Below, piece after piece: positions 48,339 to 59,700 of a DNA stretch of 64,000 nt. Position numbers and translations under genes: made by a program. The stretch lies in assembly GCA_949948715.1 (NCBI GenBank), contig CATLGW010000005.1, positions 21,951-85,950 on the forward strand, written 5' to 3'. Under the pieces are notes generated by a model. That model saw only the letters and a list, made by a program, of their open reading frames with translations, searched no databases and was not told the origin of the DNA. The DNA is from an uncultured Lachnospiraceae bacterium. GTDB lineage: Bacteria > Bacillota > Clostridia > Lachnospirales > Lachnospiraceae. Each line of letters starts with the position of its first letter. The first letter of the stretch is position 1.

Positions 48339-49619
48339 TCATTTTGATTCCAGGGCTTGTATCCTTTCTTCCAATGCTTCGATCCTTTTTTCCTGTAGCT
48401 GAATCATTTTTGTGTTTAACGCGATAAATTCGTCATATCTCAAAGAATACTCATATATGGGATTGCCCTTCTCATCAATTACCTTTGTTTCTTTACGTTT
48501 TCCGTTTTGGTCCCGGGAAACGATGATTTTTTGATCTTTACAAAGGCCGGCAAATTCCAGAGAAGACATGCCAAGTCGTTTCATGGCGTCTTCCACATCC
48601 TGGCTGATGAAGCCGATATGAGTTCTGCCGGAGGTTCCCTTCTTAAACTTAAAAGATACTGGGTTTAATAAGCGGAAGAGCCCGACATAGTTTTCATCTA
48701 GTGGTATAATATTCTCTTTTTCATTTTTGTCTGATGTCTGTATCATACCGTTGGAAGCATAGATATTTTCCCATTTATCGTAGGGTGTCCCCAAATCTAC
48801 ATTTTTACTGCCAAATCTGGAGCCATAAAAACTGTTGTAGTTGATACCAAAGAGTGTTTTGCTATAATAATGAGAGTTTCCGCACAACATATCAGTATCA
48901 TATGCATCTACCAGGTAGATTTCCCAGGGATCTCCGTCTACTAAGGCACTATGTACTATGCCGTTTGCAAAGTATTCGGTAAAACTGGATCTGCTGTCTC
49001 CAGGTACGATATTTTTTATGACAGAAGCATCATTCACAATTTGGGAGGCAGTGATATATTGAAAGCTTCTGGCAGGGTCGTTCCAGAAGTTTTTTTCATA
49101 ATCCGAAACAAACCTGTGGCTGCTGTTCTGCGAGATCATATCTGCAGGGTGCGTGGGGGGATGAGTGTATACGGTATCTGCATCCTCCCTCCAGGCAGGA
49201 TTTCCCGCGGAATCTGTTTTCCACACTTTATTCGCCTGCCCCTTACCGGAAGCGACGTAACCCTCGCTGGACGAGGAATTCGCTTTCCAGGTATTGTGGT
49301 CGGTAATCTTAAAACCGCTGTCGTTTACTAGCTGGCTTGTTTTTGTTGGAATGGGCGGTTTGTTTTTGATAAAAGCGCCCGAGTTGATGTCTGCAATGTT
49401 CCAATCTGATTGAACGATTTTGTCCTCCAACTCGTCCCTCGTAACAAATAATGTTTTTAGTTTTTCAAAAAACTGCGACAGTCTTTCAAGATTTAAGTAG
49501 TTGTCTCTGAACATGGCTTCTCCTTTCCCATATATGATAAGAGATCTTGTGTTTTTCACTTTCAGCTCTTGCAAAAGCCGTAGATGCAGACTTTTGCAAG
49601 GCTTACGGTGAAATTTCAA
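48339..49619 (-). CDS. Phage tail fibre/tailspike with C-terminal S74 intramolecular chaperone domain
   Basis: [51 protein letters not shown] and terminal coiled coil. Confidence 0.88.
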   Translation of the reverse strand: MKFHRKPCKSLHLRLLQELKVKNTRSLIIYGKGEAMFRDNYLNLERLSQFFEKLKTLFVTRDELEDKIVQSDWNIADINSGAFIKNKPPIPTKTSQLVNDSGFKITDHNTWKANSSSSEGYVASGKGQANKVWKTDSAGNPAWREDADTVYTHPPTHPADMISQNSSHRFVSDYEKNFWNDPARSFQYITASQIVNDASVIKNIVPGDSRSSFTEYFANGIVHSALVDGDPWEIYLVDAYDTDMLCGNSHYYSKTLFGINYNSFYGSRFGSKNVDLGTPYDKWENIYASNGMIQTSDKNEKENIIPLDENYVGLFRLLNPVSFKFKKGTSGRTHIGFISQDVEDAMKRLGMSSLEFAGLCKDQKIIVSRDQNGKRKETKVIDEKGNPIYEYSLRYDEFIALNTKMIQLQEKRIEALEERIQALESK

Positions 49620-49673
49620 ACGCTGTGGACTGTTAAAGGGGACGCCGCAAAAGGAGCGGCCCCGGGTTTAGCG

Positions 49674-49940
49674 TTATGAAACAAAAAGTGCATTGATTTC
49701 CGCCTCGGTAATGGGCGTAAAGGCGGTAGACAGGATGGCTTCGGTCTGCCCGTCCGTATAGGTCCTGGCGTTCTCAAGGGCCTGACTGGCCTTTGCCGAC
49801 GCATCCAGGGCTGCGGCGGAAACGGTTTTCGATTCGCTGGCGCTGATGTCGGCGGAAAGCTTTGCCTTTACCAAGGAGTCGTAGAACTGTAGGCCCTCCA
49901 TGTCTAAGTATTGTGTATTCGCGTTTGTCTCTGTGGTCAT
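49674..49940 (-). CDS. Small phage tail-associated protein
   Basis: ORF in tail module: MTTETNANTQYLDMEGLQFYDSLVKAKLS. Confidence 0.6.
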   Translation of the reverse strand: MTTETNANTQYLDMEGLQFYDSLVKAKLSADISASESKTVSAAALDASAKASQALENARTYTDGQTEAILSTAFTPITEAEINALFVS

Positions 49941-49963
49941 AAAGCACCTCCCTTCTTTCGCTT

Positions 49964-50290
49964 TCATGCAGGAAACAGATCCTGGATGGAGGAAGGGGGA
50001 ATGGGCTCTATCCTGTTTTCTTCCCCCTCTCCGGGGGTCCCGGACGAGGAAGCGGCCTTTCGTCTGACCCATTGATCCGTGTCTTTTCCCAGCAGCCAGA
50101 CAGACCAGTCCTCCTGGCACAGGCATTGTGACCCGGGACTGCATTTGCTGCTGCTGACGTTGTCAGACGGTTGGAGAAGTCCTTCCTTTGCTGCGGTTGG
50201 CAGATTTTTCACGTCCGACAGATAATCGCACATGAAAAAGCGCCACAATAAATCGCTCTTATTTCCGGCTGTATGGATCCAATAAGCCAT
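49964..50290 (-). CDS. Hypothetical phage protein
   Basis: ORF co-linear with tail module, start MAYWIHTAGNKS. Confidence 0.5.
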   Translation of the reverse strand: MAYWIHTAGNKSDLLWRFFMCDYLSDVKNLPTAAKEGLLQPSDNVSSSKCSPGSQCLCQEDWSVWLLGKDTDQWVRRKAASSSGTPGEGEENRIEPIPPSSIQDLFPA

Positions 50291-50295
50291 AAAAT

Positions 50296-51441
50296 TCACC
50301 TCCCCCTGTCAAATACCGTCACATTGTCGGCAATAACCTTTGTACAGTCTGTTTGATTGAAAATCACTTTCTGCACCCGAACGCCGTTAAAGTAGATATT
50401 TGACAAAAGACTGGGCTTCACAAAGGTGATTTTTGCGTAGGGAGCATAGAGCTGCCGCTTTCTCTCGATGCCGGAGGCGAACATTTGCCCGTACAATGAG
50501 CTGTCCCCGTACCGGCAGGAGGGGCCTGCAGTGGTCCCTCCCTCCGGGCAGCCGCCGAAATAGCTGGAGCCGCCTGCTCCGGCCTGATAAGGGGATAAGC
50601 CAAATTGGGGTGTACTTTCGCCATTACCGGCTCCTCCGTACCAGCCGGCCCCTCCTGCCGCCCCCAGAGAGTCGGCGCTTTTTCCGAATGAGCCGCAGTG
50701 AGGGGCAGTATGGTTTTCACCGCTATAGAATATATCTTCGATATTTCCCGTGTCCTCGTTTTCCACCGTTCGAAAACTCCAGAAGTATCCGCCGCAGTCC
50801 TGGTGGCCGCCCATGGTGTTGCGTCTGGCGGGACATTCTTCCGGATTCTTTATTCCGGCTGTGTCGGGAAGGTACACGGGACTTCCTCCGTCCAATCCTC
50901 CTCCGGGGAAGCCGTGGTGGGCTTCCAGCATATAAGAAAAACCGCCTCCTCCTCCGGCTCCTGCAATGAGTATTTCAGACTTATGGTCCTCATAATTCCG
51001 GAGGAGCCCTCTGTTTGAATTGAGGGCTATGTGGGTGGCGCCTCCGCCGCCTCCGTAGTGATGGCTGCCCAGCCATCCGTCTTGATTATTATTACCGGTT
51101 CCGCCGGTCCCGCCGCCGTTATACCCGCCAATTTCATTATTGGCATTTCCTCCCACACAGATATAAAGCGTATCTCCCTTTTTCAGGTTCACGTTTCCCC
51201 AAGCGTAACCTCCGGGCGCTCCCTCCGAATAAGTGTCGATTTCCTCATCATCGGCATCGCCCTTATCGTGAGAGGCGGAATCGCCGCCGACTCCGCCCCT
51301 CACTTCCAGCTTGTATATTCCGCTCTGGGGTACCTCCCAGGGTATGACGCTGTCTGTGCAGGTGAATTTAACCAGGTAATCGGAATTTCCTCCGTCCACG
51401 GTATCGTTTGTGAGACTGTCTGTAGGATCTGTAGTAGCCAT
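50296..51441 (-). CDS. Glycine-rich phage tail/receptor-binding candidate
   Basis: Gly-rich runs GGGGGATHIAL, IAGAGGGGGFSYM, GAGGSSYFGG in the tail module. Confidence 0.6.
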   Translation of the reverse strand: MATTDPTDSLTNDTVDGGNSDYLVKFTCTDSVIPWEVPQSGIYKLEVRGGVGGDSASHDKGDADDEEIDTYSEGAPGGYAWGNVNLKKGDTLYICVGGNANNEIGGYNGGGTGGTGNNNQDGWLGSHHYGGGGGATHIALNSNRGLLRNYEDHKSEILIAGAGGGGGFSYMLEAHHGFPGGGLDGGSPVYLPDTAGIKNPEECPARRNTMGGHQDCGGYFWSFRTVENEDTGNIEDIFYSGENHTAPHCGSFGKSADSLGAAGGAGWYGGAGNGESTPQFGLSPYQAGAGGSSYFGGCPEGGTTAGPSCRYGDSSLYGQMFASGIERKRQLYAPYAKITFVKPSLLSNIYFNGVRVQKVIFNQTDCTKVIADNVTVFDRGR

Positions 51442-51472
51442 AGTCGTTCTGTCCTTTCTTTGAAATCCTGGT

Positions 51473-51871
51473 TCAGTGTGTTGTGATATGGAGAGTGTCT
51501 CCGTCCAAAACCATGGTCGCCTGGGTTCCCATCTGTCCGGTGATGGAGGTGATCTGGTTTTGGACGGTTGTGACCTGGCCCACCAGGGAGGAGACCTGGT
51601 CCAGGGTGGCCGAGGCCTGGTTTTGCACCGTGGTGATCTGTGCCTGCAGATTACTGCCGGCCCCTGCCGACAGCGCGGTGGTGGCGCTCTGGGAGGTCAG
51701 GGAGCCGGTGATGCCGTCGATGGCTCCCAGCTTCTCCTGGGCGGTTTTTCCGTCGTCGAATTCCACGTCGGATGCCTTGGTCCAAAATGAAATACGCTGC
51801 CATATTTTGTTTGCCGCGTCAATACATTTCCTGAATTTTCTGCCTGTTACAATCGTTTCGTTAAGTGCCAT
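51473..51871 (-). CDS. Phage tail protein with coiled-coil C-terminus
   Basis: Repeated TTVQNQ heptad-like segments; tail module context. Confidence 0.55.
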   Translation of the reverse strand: MALNETIVTGRKFRKCIDAANKIWQRISFWTKASDVEFDDGKTAQEKLGAIDGITGSLTSQSATTALSAGAGSNLQAQITTVQNQASATLDQVSSLVGQVTTVQNQITSITGQMGTQATMVLDGDTLHITTH

Positions 51872-51896
51872 TGAAATCTCCTTTCTCTGTGTCGGC

Positions 51897-52256
51897 TTAC
51901 AGCCATATGGTTTCCTGGTTGAAGGAGTCGGGTTCGGAATCCGCCTCCTCTGTCACTGTAAAGTATTTTTTCTTTTCCTTTCCCTGCAGATAGGTCTGCA
52001 GACTGTAGATGCGGTTTTCTATGGCGTTGAAATAATCGGCGGCGTACCCGGGGAAGCCTTCCTGCCCACGGAAAAGGTCATGGGCCGCATCGTACTGTCC
52101 CCGATCTGTCAGAGCGCCGTATTCTTCCGCCGTCGGCAGCTTCTCAAGGTCGACGTCCTGAAAGAAAATCAGGGGATCAATCTGTTCGGGATAGTGGGAG
52201 TCCGGTATAAACAATGCATTCACCTCCCGCTGATCCAGATATCCTCCGTCTGGCAA
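51897..52256 (-). CDS. Hypothetical phage tail-module protein
   Basis: ORF overlapping the next gene; co-linear. Confidence 0.5.
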   Translation of the reverse strand: MPDGGYLDQREVNALFIPDSHYPEQIDPLIFFQDVDLEKLPTAEEYGALTDRGQYDAAHDLFRGQEGFPGYAADYFNAIENRIYSLQTYLQGKEKKKYFTVTEEADSEPDSFNQETIWL

Positions 52257-52546
52257 TCGGGCTCAGTCTCGCCGAAATAGACGGATTGCTGGATTTGCTT
52301 TGCGTATTTCTGTGTGTTGTAAATTTCTTCTTCCCATGTCCGGAAGGTTATGGCGTCCACCACATAGGGTGACAGCTCATCCTCGTGTTCCCGGAGGATG
52401 TCCGCCGCCTGCCGGTACAATCCCTGCGCCCGCAGGGCGTTGATCCGGTTGATCAGCGGAGCCGCCGTGTCGTCCACGTTTTTGTAATGGCGCTTTGTGA
52501 TTTTCCGGGAAGGAAAATTGCTGAATTCATTTTCGTATTCTGTCAT
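52220..52546 (-). CDS. Hypothetical phage tail-module protein
   Basis: ORF co-linear with tail module. Confidence 0.5.
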   Translation of the reverse strand: MTEYENEFSNFPSRKITKRHYKNVDDTAAPLINRINALRAQGLYRQAADILREHEDELSPYVVDAITFRTWEEEIYNTQKYAKQIQQSVYFGETEPDCQTEDIWISGR

Positions 52547-52600
52547 AATTCCTGTTCACCTTTCTTTTGTTTTTTGCCGCCAAAGCCGCGGCAGGGGCAG

Positions 52601-54277
52601 TCACCCTTCATACAGGGGATAAAAGCGGTACATAGTGATGGTGGATGTGAAGCTTGCAAAGTCATGGGACACGGAGCGGATGATATATTGCCTCACCCTG
52701 TCGGCATCCCTGGGCTGATAGGAAACCTTCTTGTTTACATCCAAAAAGGGCAGGAGGGCGGTGGTGACGGTGACGGCATCTGTCAGCCGACAGTTTTTCC
52801 GGTTCTCCCAACTTGCCCTGTCGGCAGCCAGACTGTCGGAGGTGATGGACTCATATTCGCCTCCGGTTTTCACATCCAGTATTTCCCCCAGCCGCTCCAC
52901 TGTGAAAGGAGAGTCTGGGACGACCGTCATGTCCACGCGCTGGCAGTTGTAAAACTTTTGAAAATATTCCCTCGAGTACAGCTCATAGGAATTTCCTTCC
53001 GGATCAGTCACGAGTCTGCCGCTCTTTTTCCCGTCCGTCAGGACATTGACTGCGTGGACCTGCCATTCCCCCAACAAATACGCCCGGATGACATCCTGTC
53101 CGTCTACCCTCCTTTTCTTGATTCTGAAAGCGTATACATGGCCGGGTTTAAGCTCCCCGGCCTTGATCGGCTCCTCGTCCGCCTCGCCGAATATCCCCAC
53201 GGCTCCCAGGCCGTTGATGTCGATCTGCGCGTTTGCAGCGTTGGTGTGAGGAATTTTCAGAGCAATGGTATCTTGGTTGCAATACTCCGATTCATATCCG
53301 GGGACATTGCCGCAATAGATGTTGTCAAGGAGCGAGCATTCCTCGCTGTAGAAATCCGCCTCAATGGTTTTTCCCCACACCTCGCAGATGTTTCTCACCG
53401 TCGTCATGTCCACGGAGGCGTTTTCCGATATCAGCACCCGTTTCAGAAAGCTGTTGTCCAGATACAGCTCATCCTCGTAACACAGGGGTGTGAGCTGGCA
53501 GACAAAGGTGTTTGTCTCCTTTTCAAAAAACATCTCATAATTGGGATACAGGTCGCGGAAGGTGGTCAGGATGGAGAGGACGCTGCTTCCGGAGGAAAAT
53601 TCCTGGTCATAGGGGATGGCGTTCCAGGTCACATTTTCTTCCCGGTATTGCTGCCAGTCATCGTTATACTCCGGAAGCCCCCTGTGCTCGCCCATATCGT
53701 CGATGCGGAAGTCCCGGATCCCGGCCAGATCCCGCAATATGCCGATGACGGCATCGCGGATGGTGTTGTATCTGATTACCTGTCCCGTCTCCCCATCCTC
53801 CTCATAGGCCGGGAAACGGACAGTCAATGCGCCCAACTGTCCGTTTTTGGTGCCGTCAAGCTTTTTCATAAAATCGCTGCAGTTGACCGTCAGCGTGTCG
53901 CCTGCCCCGTCCCGAACGCCGGCGGCGTCCGTGTAGACGTAATATCCCAGGGGATAGTATTTGTATTGCCCGGCGTTTGCGTGATACAGGCCCAGGGATA
54001 TGCGGAGATCTTTGTTGAGCCAGACCAGGCTGTCCTCTGCCAATTTGGCTTCTTCCCTCCTTGTGGGCCGCAGCTCCAGCTTTGCCGTGCGCCGTATGTC
54101 TGATTCACCGGATATGGATACGCTGCCTCCCGTCAATCCGCCTTCGAGGACTCCCATTACCCGTTTGTCTGAGTCCAGCACCTCAATTTTAAGCTTCATG
54201 GCGGGGGCCGCCGACTGTCTGAGAACAATCAGCAAATCTTCCTGTGTGATTTTGTCTGCCATTATACACCCCACCAT
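52601..54277 (-). CDS. Phage tail/baseplate protein
   Basis: 558 aa, tail-tip position downstream of the tape-measure gene. Confidence 0.65.
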   Translation of the reverse strand: MVGCIMADKITQEDLLIVLRQSAAPAMKLKIEVLDSDKRVMGVLEGGLTGGSVSISGESDIRRTAKLELRPTRREEAKLAEDSLVWLNKDLRISLGLYHANAGQYKYYPLGYYVYTDAAGVRDGAGDTLTVNCSDFMKKLDGTKNGQLGALTVRFPAYEEDGETGQVIRYNTIRDAVIGILRDLAGIRDFRIDDMGEHRGLPEYNDDWQQYREENVTWNAIPYDQEFSSGSSVLSILTTFRDLYPNYEMFFEKETNTFVCQLTPLCYEDELYLDNSFLKRVLISENASVDMTTVRNICEVWGKTIEADFYSEECSLLDNIYCGNVPGYESEYCNQDTIALKIPHTNAANAQIDINGLGAVGIFGEADEEPIKAGELKPGHVYAFRIKKRRVDGQDVIRAYLLGEWQVHAVNVLTDGKKSGRLVTDPEGNSYELYSREYFQKFYNCQRVDMTVVPDSPFTVERLGEILDVKTGGEYESITSDSLAADRASWENRKNCRLTDAVTVTTALLPFLDVNKKVSYQPRDADRVRQYIIRSVSHDFASFTSTITMYRFYPLYEG

Positions 54278-55221
54278 TCTGACTCCACCTGGGACAGACC
54301 CAAATAGTACAGGTCCTCCTCCGAGTCCACGCTTCCCACTTCCACCCAGGACCAGGACATGGCCCTGTCGTTGTAGGCATTGTCCGCAGAGTCCGAGGGA
54401 TTGGGCGTCACCTGAATCAGCCAGAGCCTCCCGTCCGGCAGCTTTAAGATCTTCGGAATGCCGTCGCAGATGAAATCCATGAATTCCCTTTGATATTTGA
54501 CCCGAGGATAATCGTAGCGTTCATCGTAGGCCGGCTCGCAGCCGTCTCCCTCCGCCAGGGGGACAAAGGAGCCCTGGCAGGTTCCGGTGTCGTAGTTGGC
54601 CAGGGAATTCCTGACGAAGATGGGGTATCTGCCGTTTAGCAGCTCCACCGTGGAGGAGGGGATATTGCGGGTAGTGTCGCAGTGTCCGTCCGTGATCTCG
54701 GTTCCCCACACCACATTTCCCTCCACCAAAAAGAGTTTGGAAAATTTGGAACAGGCTGTGGTGGTGGCATAGTTCCCTTCAAGCCCAAACAGTACGGGGA
54801 CAATGGCGTACTCCACAGACTGTCCGGACGCCACAAGGTAATCCGGACAGTTGATCACGAAATCCGCCAGAGTCCGGATCTCCTTCACCGCTATGGTTTT
54901 CCACCGGAAATTGCCCTCCGTTCTGCTCTTTAAAATGATGTGGGAGGTATTGTCCAAATCCCAGTCCACATTGCCCGCATTGGTGGTATCGTTGAATTTC
55001 GCCCACAGTATGGTGTCAAAATCCCATTCCTTCGGAAACGCGCCGGTCAACTCGAAGTCCGTTGCCTTGGTGATATACAAGTCGTCGTATATTCCGTTTT
55101 TCAGTTCCACGTAATTGATGTTTTCCACGCCGGTGGGAGTGGGGGCATACGCCAGCCCGTCACCGACAAAATTGCTTCCGCACAGAAACATAGCTTTAAT
55201 CACCTCCCAGCCATAAATCAT
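54262..55221 (-). CDS. Phage tail protein
   Basis: Co-linear overlapping ORF in tail module. Confidence 0.6.
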   Translation of the reverse strand: MIYGWEVIKAMFLCGSNFVGDGLAYAPTPTGVENINYVELKNGIYDDLYITKATDFELTGAFPKEWDFDTILWAKFNDTTNAGNVDWDLDNTSHIILKSRTEGNFRWKTIAVKEIRTLADFVINCPDYLVASGQSVEYAIVPVLFGLEGNYATTTACSKFSKLFLVEGNVVWGTEITDGHCDTTRNIPSSTVELLNGRYPIFVRNSLANYDTGTCQGSFVPLAEGDGCEPAYDERYDYPRVKYQREFMDFICDGIPKILKLPDGRLWLIQVTPNPSDSADNAYNDRAMSWSWVEVGSVDSEEDLYYLGLSQVESEWWGV

Positions 55222-56419
55222 TTAGCAGGGTATGCAGGGGTTCTGCCGCGTCTAAGCGGGCGGCGTAGGAATCCCTGCCCACCATGTAGGTGGTACCCTC
55301 CGTGTCAATCCAATCGTCGTTGTCGTGGGTCAGGCTCCTGTCCGGACGCTCTGTGCCATACCAGAGATCACCCTGGGGGGCGCCGTAAATCTCCGTGAAT
55401 ACTTTGAGCTGATACACATTGTTTTTTCTTCTGACGGCCACCGTGAGTATATCCGTGTTGTCAAAGGTCTGGGGAGCGGAATATAATAAGCAGCTCCCCG
55501 CGCCGCCCGGCACCAGCAGTCTGAAGCGCAGGGTTTTGTCGTTGTAGATGCGGGAACTCAGGGTCAGCTCCTCGCTGCCGTTTCTCATTTTGAGGAGTTG
55601 GGCAGTCTGCCAGAGGTTCTTTCCCCGAAGCAGCAGAGTGAAATCATCCCTGATCAGGAAGCCGCTGTCATAGTAGAGGGTTTTGTCCCTTAAGTCGATC
55701 ATGCCGTCGATATATTCGAAGCTGTCAGTCCCGTTGTACTGGATGATGACCAGATTGCTGGCAACCTGAATGCATCCCTGGGAGGGGACAGGAGTGGCGT
55801 AGATGCGGGCATAGACGTTGGGATTTTCATATTTTACAGTGATACCAACGTACCCGGTGTCCAGCTCCATGCCGTTTGCGGTGACGCCCGCGCATCGGAT
55901 AAAGTAGGCGGTATTGTTGTCCAGGCCCTGATAGGCATAGCTTAAGGCGCCGCCTGTCATCTCGCCGCTTTCCCGCAGCAGCTTTTTCGAGGCGTCATAC
56001 AAGTAGAAGACGCATTTTCCCATATCCTCCCAGTCGGGAGAGTAGTAGTGAACCGACGCGGTAAAGGAGGAATTCTCAATTACGGCGTTGTCCGGAAGGT
56101 TCTCGAAATAAAAATCCGGCGTCCCAAAGGTGTAGAACAGCGTCCTGTCGGACAGGGGGGACGGCTCGTCCGCCTCATTGAACACCTGGGCCTGCATCAC
56201 ATATCTGCGCCCGTTTGTGAGCGTGCGTGCGGGAATGGTGTGCCGGAGCACATAGGAGAGCGCTTTGCGGTCATACACAAGCGCATTCGTCTCATTGTCA
56301 TATATGATGACTCTGTTGGCACAGGCACGGCTGCCGGTCCAGGAAATTCCGATTTCCCAATCCCTGTCGGCGTCAAAGGGAATTATTTTTTTTATCAGTG
56401 GTTTAGTTATTTGAATCAC
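55196..56419 (-). CDS. Phage tail protein with Fn3-like repeats
   Basis: Repeated beta-sandwich pattern (FEIGISWTG-like openings, LDNNTAYFIRCAGVTANG); co-linear. Confidence 0.55.
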   Translation of the reverse strand: MIQITKPLIKKIIPFDADRDWEIGISWTGSRACANRVIIYDNETNALVYDRKALSYVLRHTIPARTLTNGRRYVMQAQVFNEADEPSPLSDRTLFYTFGTPDFYFENLPDNAVIENSSFTASVHYYSPDWEDMGKCVFYLYDASKKLLRESGEMTGGALSYAYQGLDNNTAYFIRCAGVTANGMELDTGYVGITVKYENPNVYARIYATPVPSQGCIQVASNLVIIQYNGTDSFEYIDGMIDLRDKTLYYDSGFLIRDDFTLLLRGKNLWQTAQLLKMRNGSEELTLSSRIYNDKTLRFRLLVPGGAGSCLLYSAPQTFDNTDILTVAVRRKNNVYQLKVFTEIYGAPQGDLWYGTERPDRSLTHDNDDWIDTEGTTYMVGRDSYAARLDAAEPLHTLLNDLWLGGD

Positions 56420-56697
56420 CCTCTCTCTGGTTTATATTTTTCCGCCACGCCGCATATGTGGAGGGAACCCAGGTTTCCCATGGGTTCCTTCACATATACG
56501 GGCTGGCCGACTCTCAGCGCGACGTTGGGAATGCAGCATGGCACGGTCCGCTTGTTACCGGTTTCGTCCAGAATCACATATCCCTTTTTGTCAATTTCCG
56601 TGACGACGGAACGATAGGTCTTGTCCGCTTTCAGTCGGCTGATCTTTCTGTCGATGGCCAGCTTCAATGAATTTAACAGTTCTGTCCTAAAATCCAT
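56416..56697 (-). CDS. Small phage tail-associated protein
   Basis: 93-aa ORF between the tape-measure and tail-tip genes. Confidence 0.55.
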   Translation of the reverse strand: MDFRTELLNSLKLAIDRKISRLKADKTYRSVVTEIDKKGYVILDETGNKRTVPCCIPNVALRVGQPVYVKEPMGNLGSLHICGVAEKYKPERG

Positions 56698-56714
56698 ATT
56701 TCCTTCCTTTCCTG

Positions 56715-59700
56715 TTATCCGATGCGGATCTGCTGATCCACAAAGTTGTGAAAACCGCTGAACTGTCGGTTCAGGGCTATCCCCACCTCCTTCATCACCT
56801 CCCTGCTGGTCACCCCTGGACAGGTAATGTTGATGCTGTCCACATGGACGCTGGGCCGGATATTCTTTTGATTGACGATGCTGCCGTGGTCGATCTGCCG
56901 CACAAGCTCCCGCATCTGGGTGCCGTGCTCGTACAGGGACCGGGGGGAGATGGGCGGCACCACCTTCCCCTCCGGGGTGAGGATTTTAAAGCCGCCCACC
57001 GCTCCGTCGGCGTAGGCTCTGCCCCGCCCGGAGAGGTGTCCCTTCTCCAGGAGCTGTACCGACTGTTCATGGCTGAAGACGATGTCCCCCTTTTTGACCG
57101 GGAACATCTCGGGGCCGTCGTTTCCCACGGTGAAGAAGCGGCCGTCCCTCACGATGATTTCGTAGCCCTCCTCCCCCACCAATGCGCGCCTTTGGGTGGA
57201 CTGTACGGGCCAGCTTCCGGATGCCAGGGCGCGGCCTTTTATGGGTTTGCTTTTGCCGGGGTCCGGGCTGTGCTCTTTGGTTTCCGGCCCCATGGCCCCC
57301 ACGGCGGCCCCTATGGCGGTCTCGGAAGCAATCCCGGGGAGTCCTCCCGTAGTCTCGATGTGTACGGTGATGGTGCAGTCCGCCGTCATGCCGTTCAAAT
57401 CTTCCATGGCCTTTTGGACGTTCACCACCTGATCCCTGGCTCCGGATACCGCCTCGTCCAGGTTCTCAAAGCTGCCGATGGTCCCTTCCCCTCCGGGTTC
57501 TCCCAGAGTTTCCTGTGTGGTCTCCCCCAGGGAAACCACGGAGCCGGAGAGGCTGCTCTCGGCCGCAGAGTCCCGGAGGTTTTTATGTTTTCCGGAGGAT
57601 TCGCCTCCCACGGCCTGGGCTGTGAGGTTCACGGCGGTTTTCAGGGAGCCGAAGGAGCCGATGGCGGTTCCGTCTCCCTGGGCCTCGGGCTCTCCGATGA
57701 CTGCCCCGGCGGTGTCTCTCATCTGGGAGAGGGCCCCGGTGAGGGAGCCGCTTCCCCCGCTGGGGGAGCCTGTCTGACTCTGGAAGCTGCCCTGGGAGGA
57801 GCCGTTCTCACCGCTGCCGTTTCCTGCGCCCGGCCCGGCCAGGGCACAGGAGGTCTCGCCCACCGCATTTTTCAGACCGGTGAACTGTCTCAGGACGCCG
57901 CCCTGGGTATCGCTGTCAAGGGACCATTGGTTTACGGCCGCCAGGGCTTCCCCGACACCGCTCAGAGCGTCGGCGTATTCCCGGGCGGAGTCGGTGCAGG
58001 AGCCAAGATCCTCCCGGGCAGTGCCTGCCGCCTGGGATACGCAGGAGAGCAGCAGCGCGTTGCCGTCGTACAGGTCGGTAAGGATGGCCAGGTATTCCCC
58101 CTTAAGCTGAGAGAAGGCCTCCTCCGACAGGTTTAACACCTGGTCGGGGGAGATGCCAAGCTGTTCCAGGGCGGAGAGGATCTTTGCCTGTTCCTCCACC
58201 TTTCCCAGCTCCTCCCAGCGGGCTTTGTACTCCTCCAGTGAGCGGATGAGGCCGTCCCAGTATTTTTCCGCTTCCCGGATCAGATTCTCATAGGAGGCCC
58301 GGGTCTGTTCCATCTGTTCCTCCAAAAGGCTGGTCTGCTGTTCCAGGGCCTCCCCCTGTTTTTCAAGCTGCCTGATGTCTTCTTCCACCAGGCGGATGTC
58401 TTCTTCCTTTCCGGCAACGGTCTGTTCCAGCCGGGCGTCCTCCAGCTTCTGCCTGGCGTCCTGCAGACCGGAGAGGTCCTGGACGTAGTGCATCCCCTTC
58501 TCTTTGCTGTAGCTCAGGACGGTGTGCTGGCTCTGCATCCGTTCCAGGTCGTACTTGGCCTTCTGCAGGCTGATTTCCCGTTTCCTGGCCTCGTTGGCCT
58601 CCTTAATGGCGTCGATCTCGTCCCGGATGCCCGCTATGGTCTCCTCCCTGGATTTTACCTGTTCCTCCAGAAGCTCCTTCTGGTCTTCCAGTTGTTCCTT
58701 CTGGGCTTCCAGGGCGGATACGGCGGCGTCCCGCTCCTCCTCCAGGGCGGACACGGCGGCTTCCTTTTGTTCCTCGTAGGAGGAGATCTGCTGATCCAGC
58801 AGGGAGGAGGCGGCGCTTATGGCGGACTCGTAGAGGGTTTTCATGCCCTGGAGGTACTGGAGCTCATATTTTTCGTATTCCTTCAGGTATTTCTTTTTGT
58901 CCCGGAAGTAGTCCTGATACAGGACCCGTAAGCCTTCCAGGTATTCTTTCTCCGTGAGGGTGTGGCTGTCCCGCAGGCGCTCCAGCTCTCCCAGCTCCTC
59001 CTCAAAGGCTTCCAGGTAGGCGTCGCCGGCCTCCGCTCCGGCCTGGGAGGCTGCCTCTTTTACATTCGGAAAGCCAAACTCCACCTCCTGCAGACTTGCG
59101 CCCATCTGGGACAGCAGGTCTTTTAAGGCGGTCTGGGCGTCGATCTCCCCTCCGGCCAGGCGGTCCGTCAGGGAGGCGGCCAGGGCAGCGGCAGCGGTGT
59201 CGCCGTAAGCTTCGGCCAGTTCCTTCAGGTTTTGTATTTTCTGTTCCGAGGTGAGGGAATTATGTCCCAAGGCAATCTCGGCGGCGGTGAGGCGGTAGAT
59301 CTGCTGTCTGGTCAGGCCGGCGGCCATACCCTCCTCCAGCAGGGCGGCGTAGAGGCCCTCCTCCTTCTGGGTCAGGTCATGGGAGGAAAGGAGGGCCCGG
59401 GCCTTGGCCTGGGCCAGGGCGTAATCCGCCACGGCGGCGGCGTTGGTCACCCCCATAGTTTCCAGAAGCTGCTCCGTCAGGTCTCTGGTCCCCTGGGTCA
59501 TGCCCTCCGTGGCCCCGGAGGCGTGGAGGAGGGTGGAGGCGAAGTCGTTGAAGGCCTGTCCGGCCTGCTCCTTGGTGACGTCGGCATCCGCCAGGACGGT
59601 GGAGAGGCGGTCGACGGCGGCGGTGTCTATGTGGATGTCCGCGCCCTCCAGGCGGTTCAGCTCCTCCAGGGAGGACATGACAGCCTCCAGCATGGGGATG

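Noticed and set aside
52385-54103. 572-aa plus-strand ORF in the phage region
   Set aside because: Antisense to a co-linear tail gene; no recognisable domain or SD support.
56748-58136. 462-aa plus-strand ORF in the phage region
   Set aside because: Antisense to the tape-measure gene; Gly/His-rich shadow translation.
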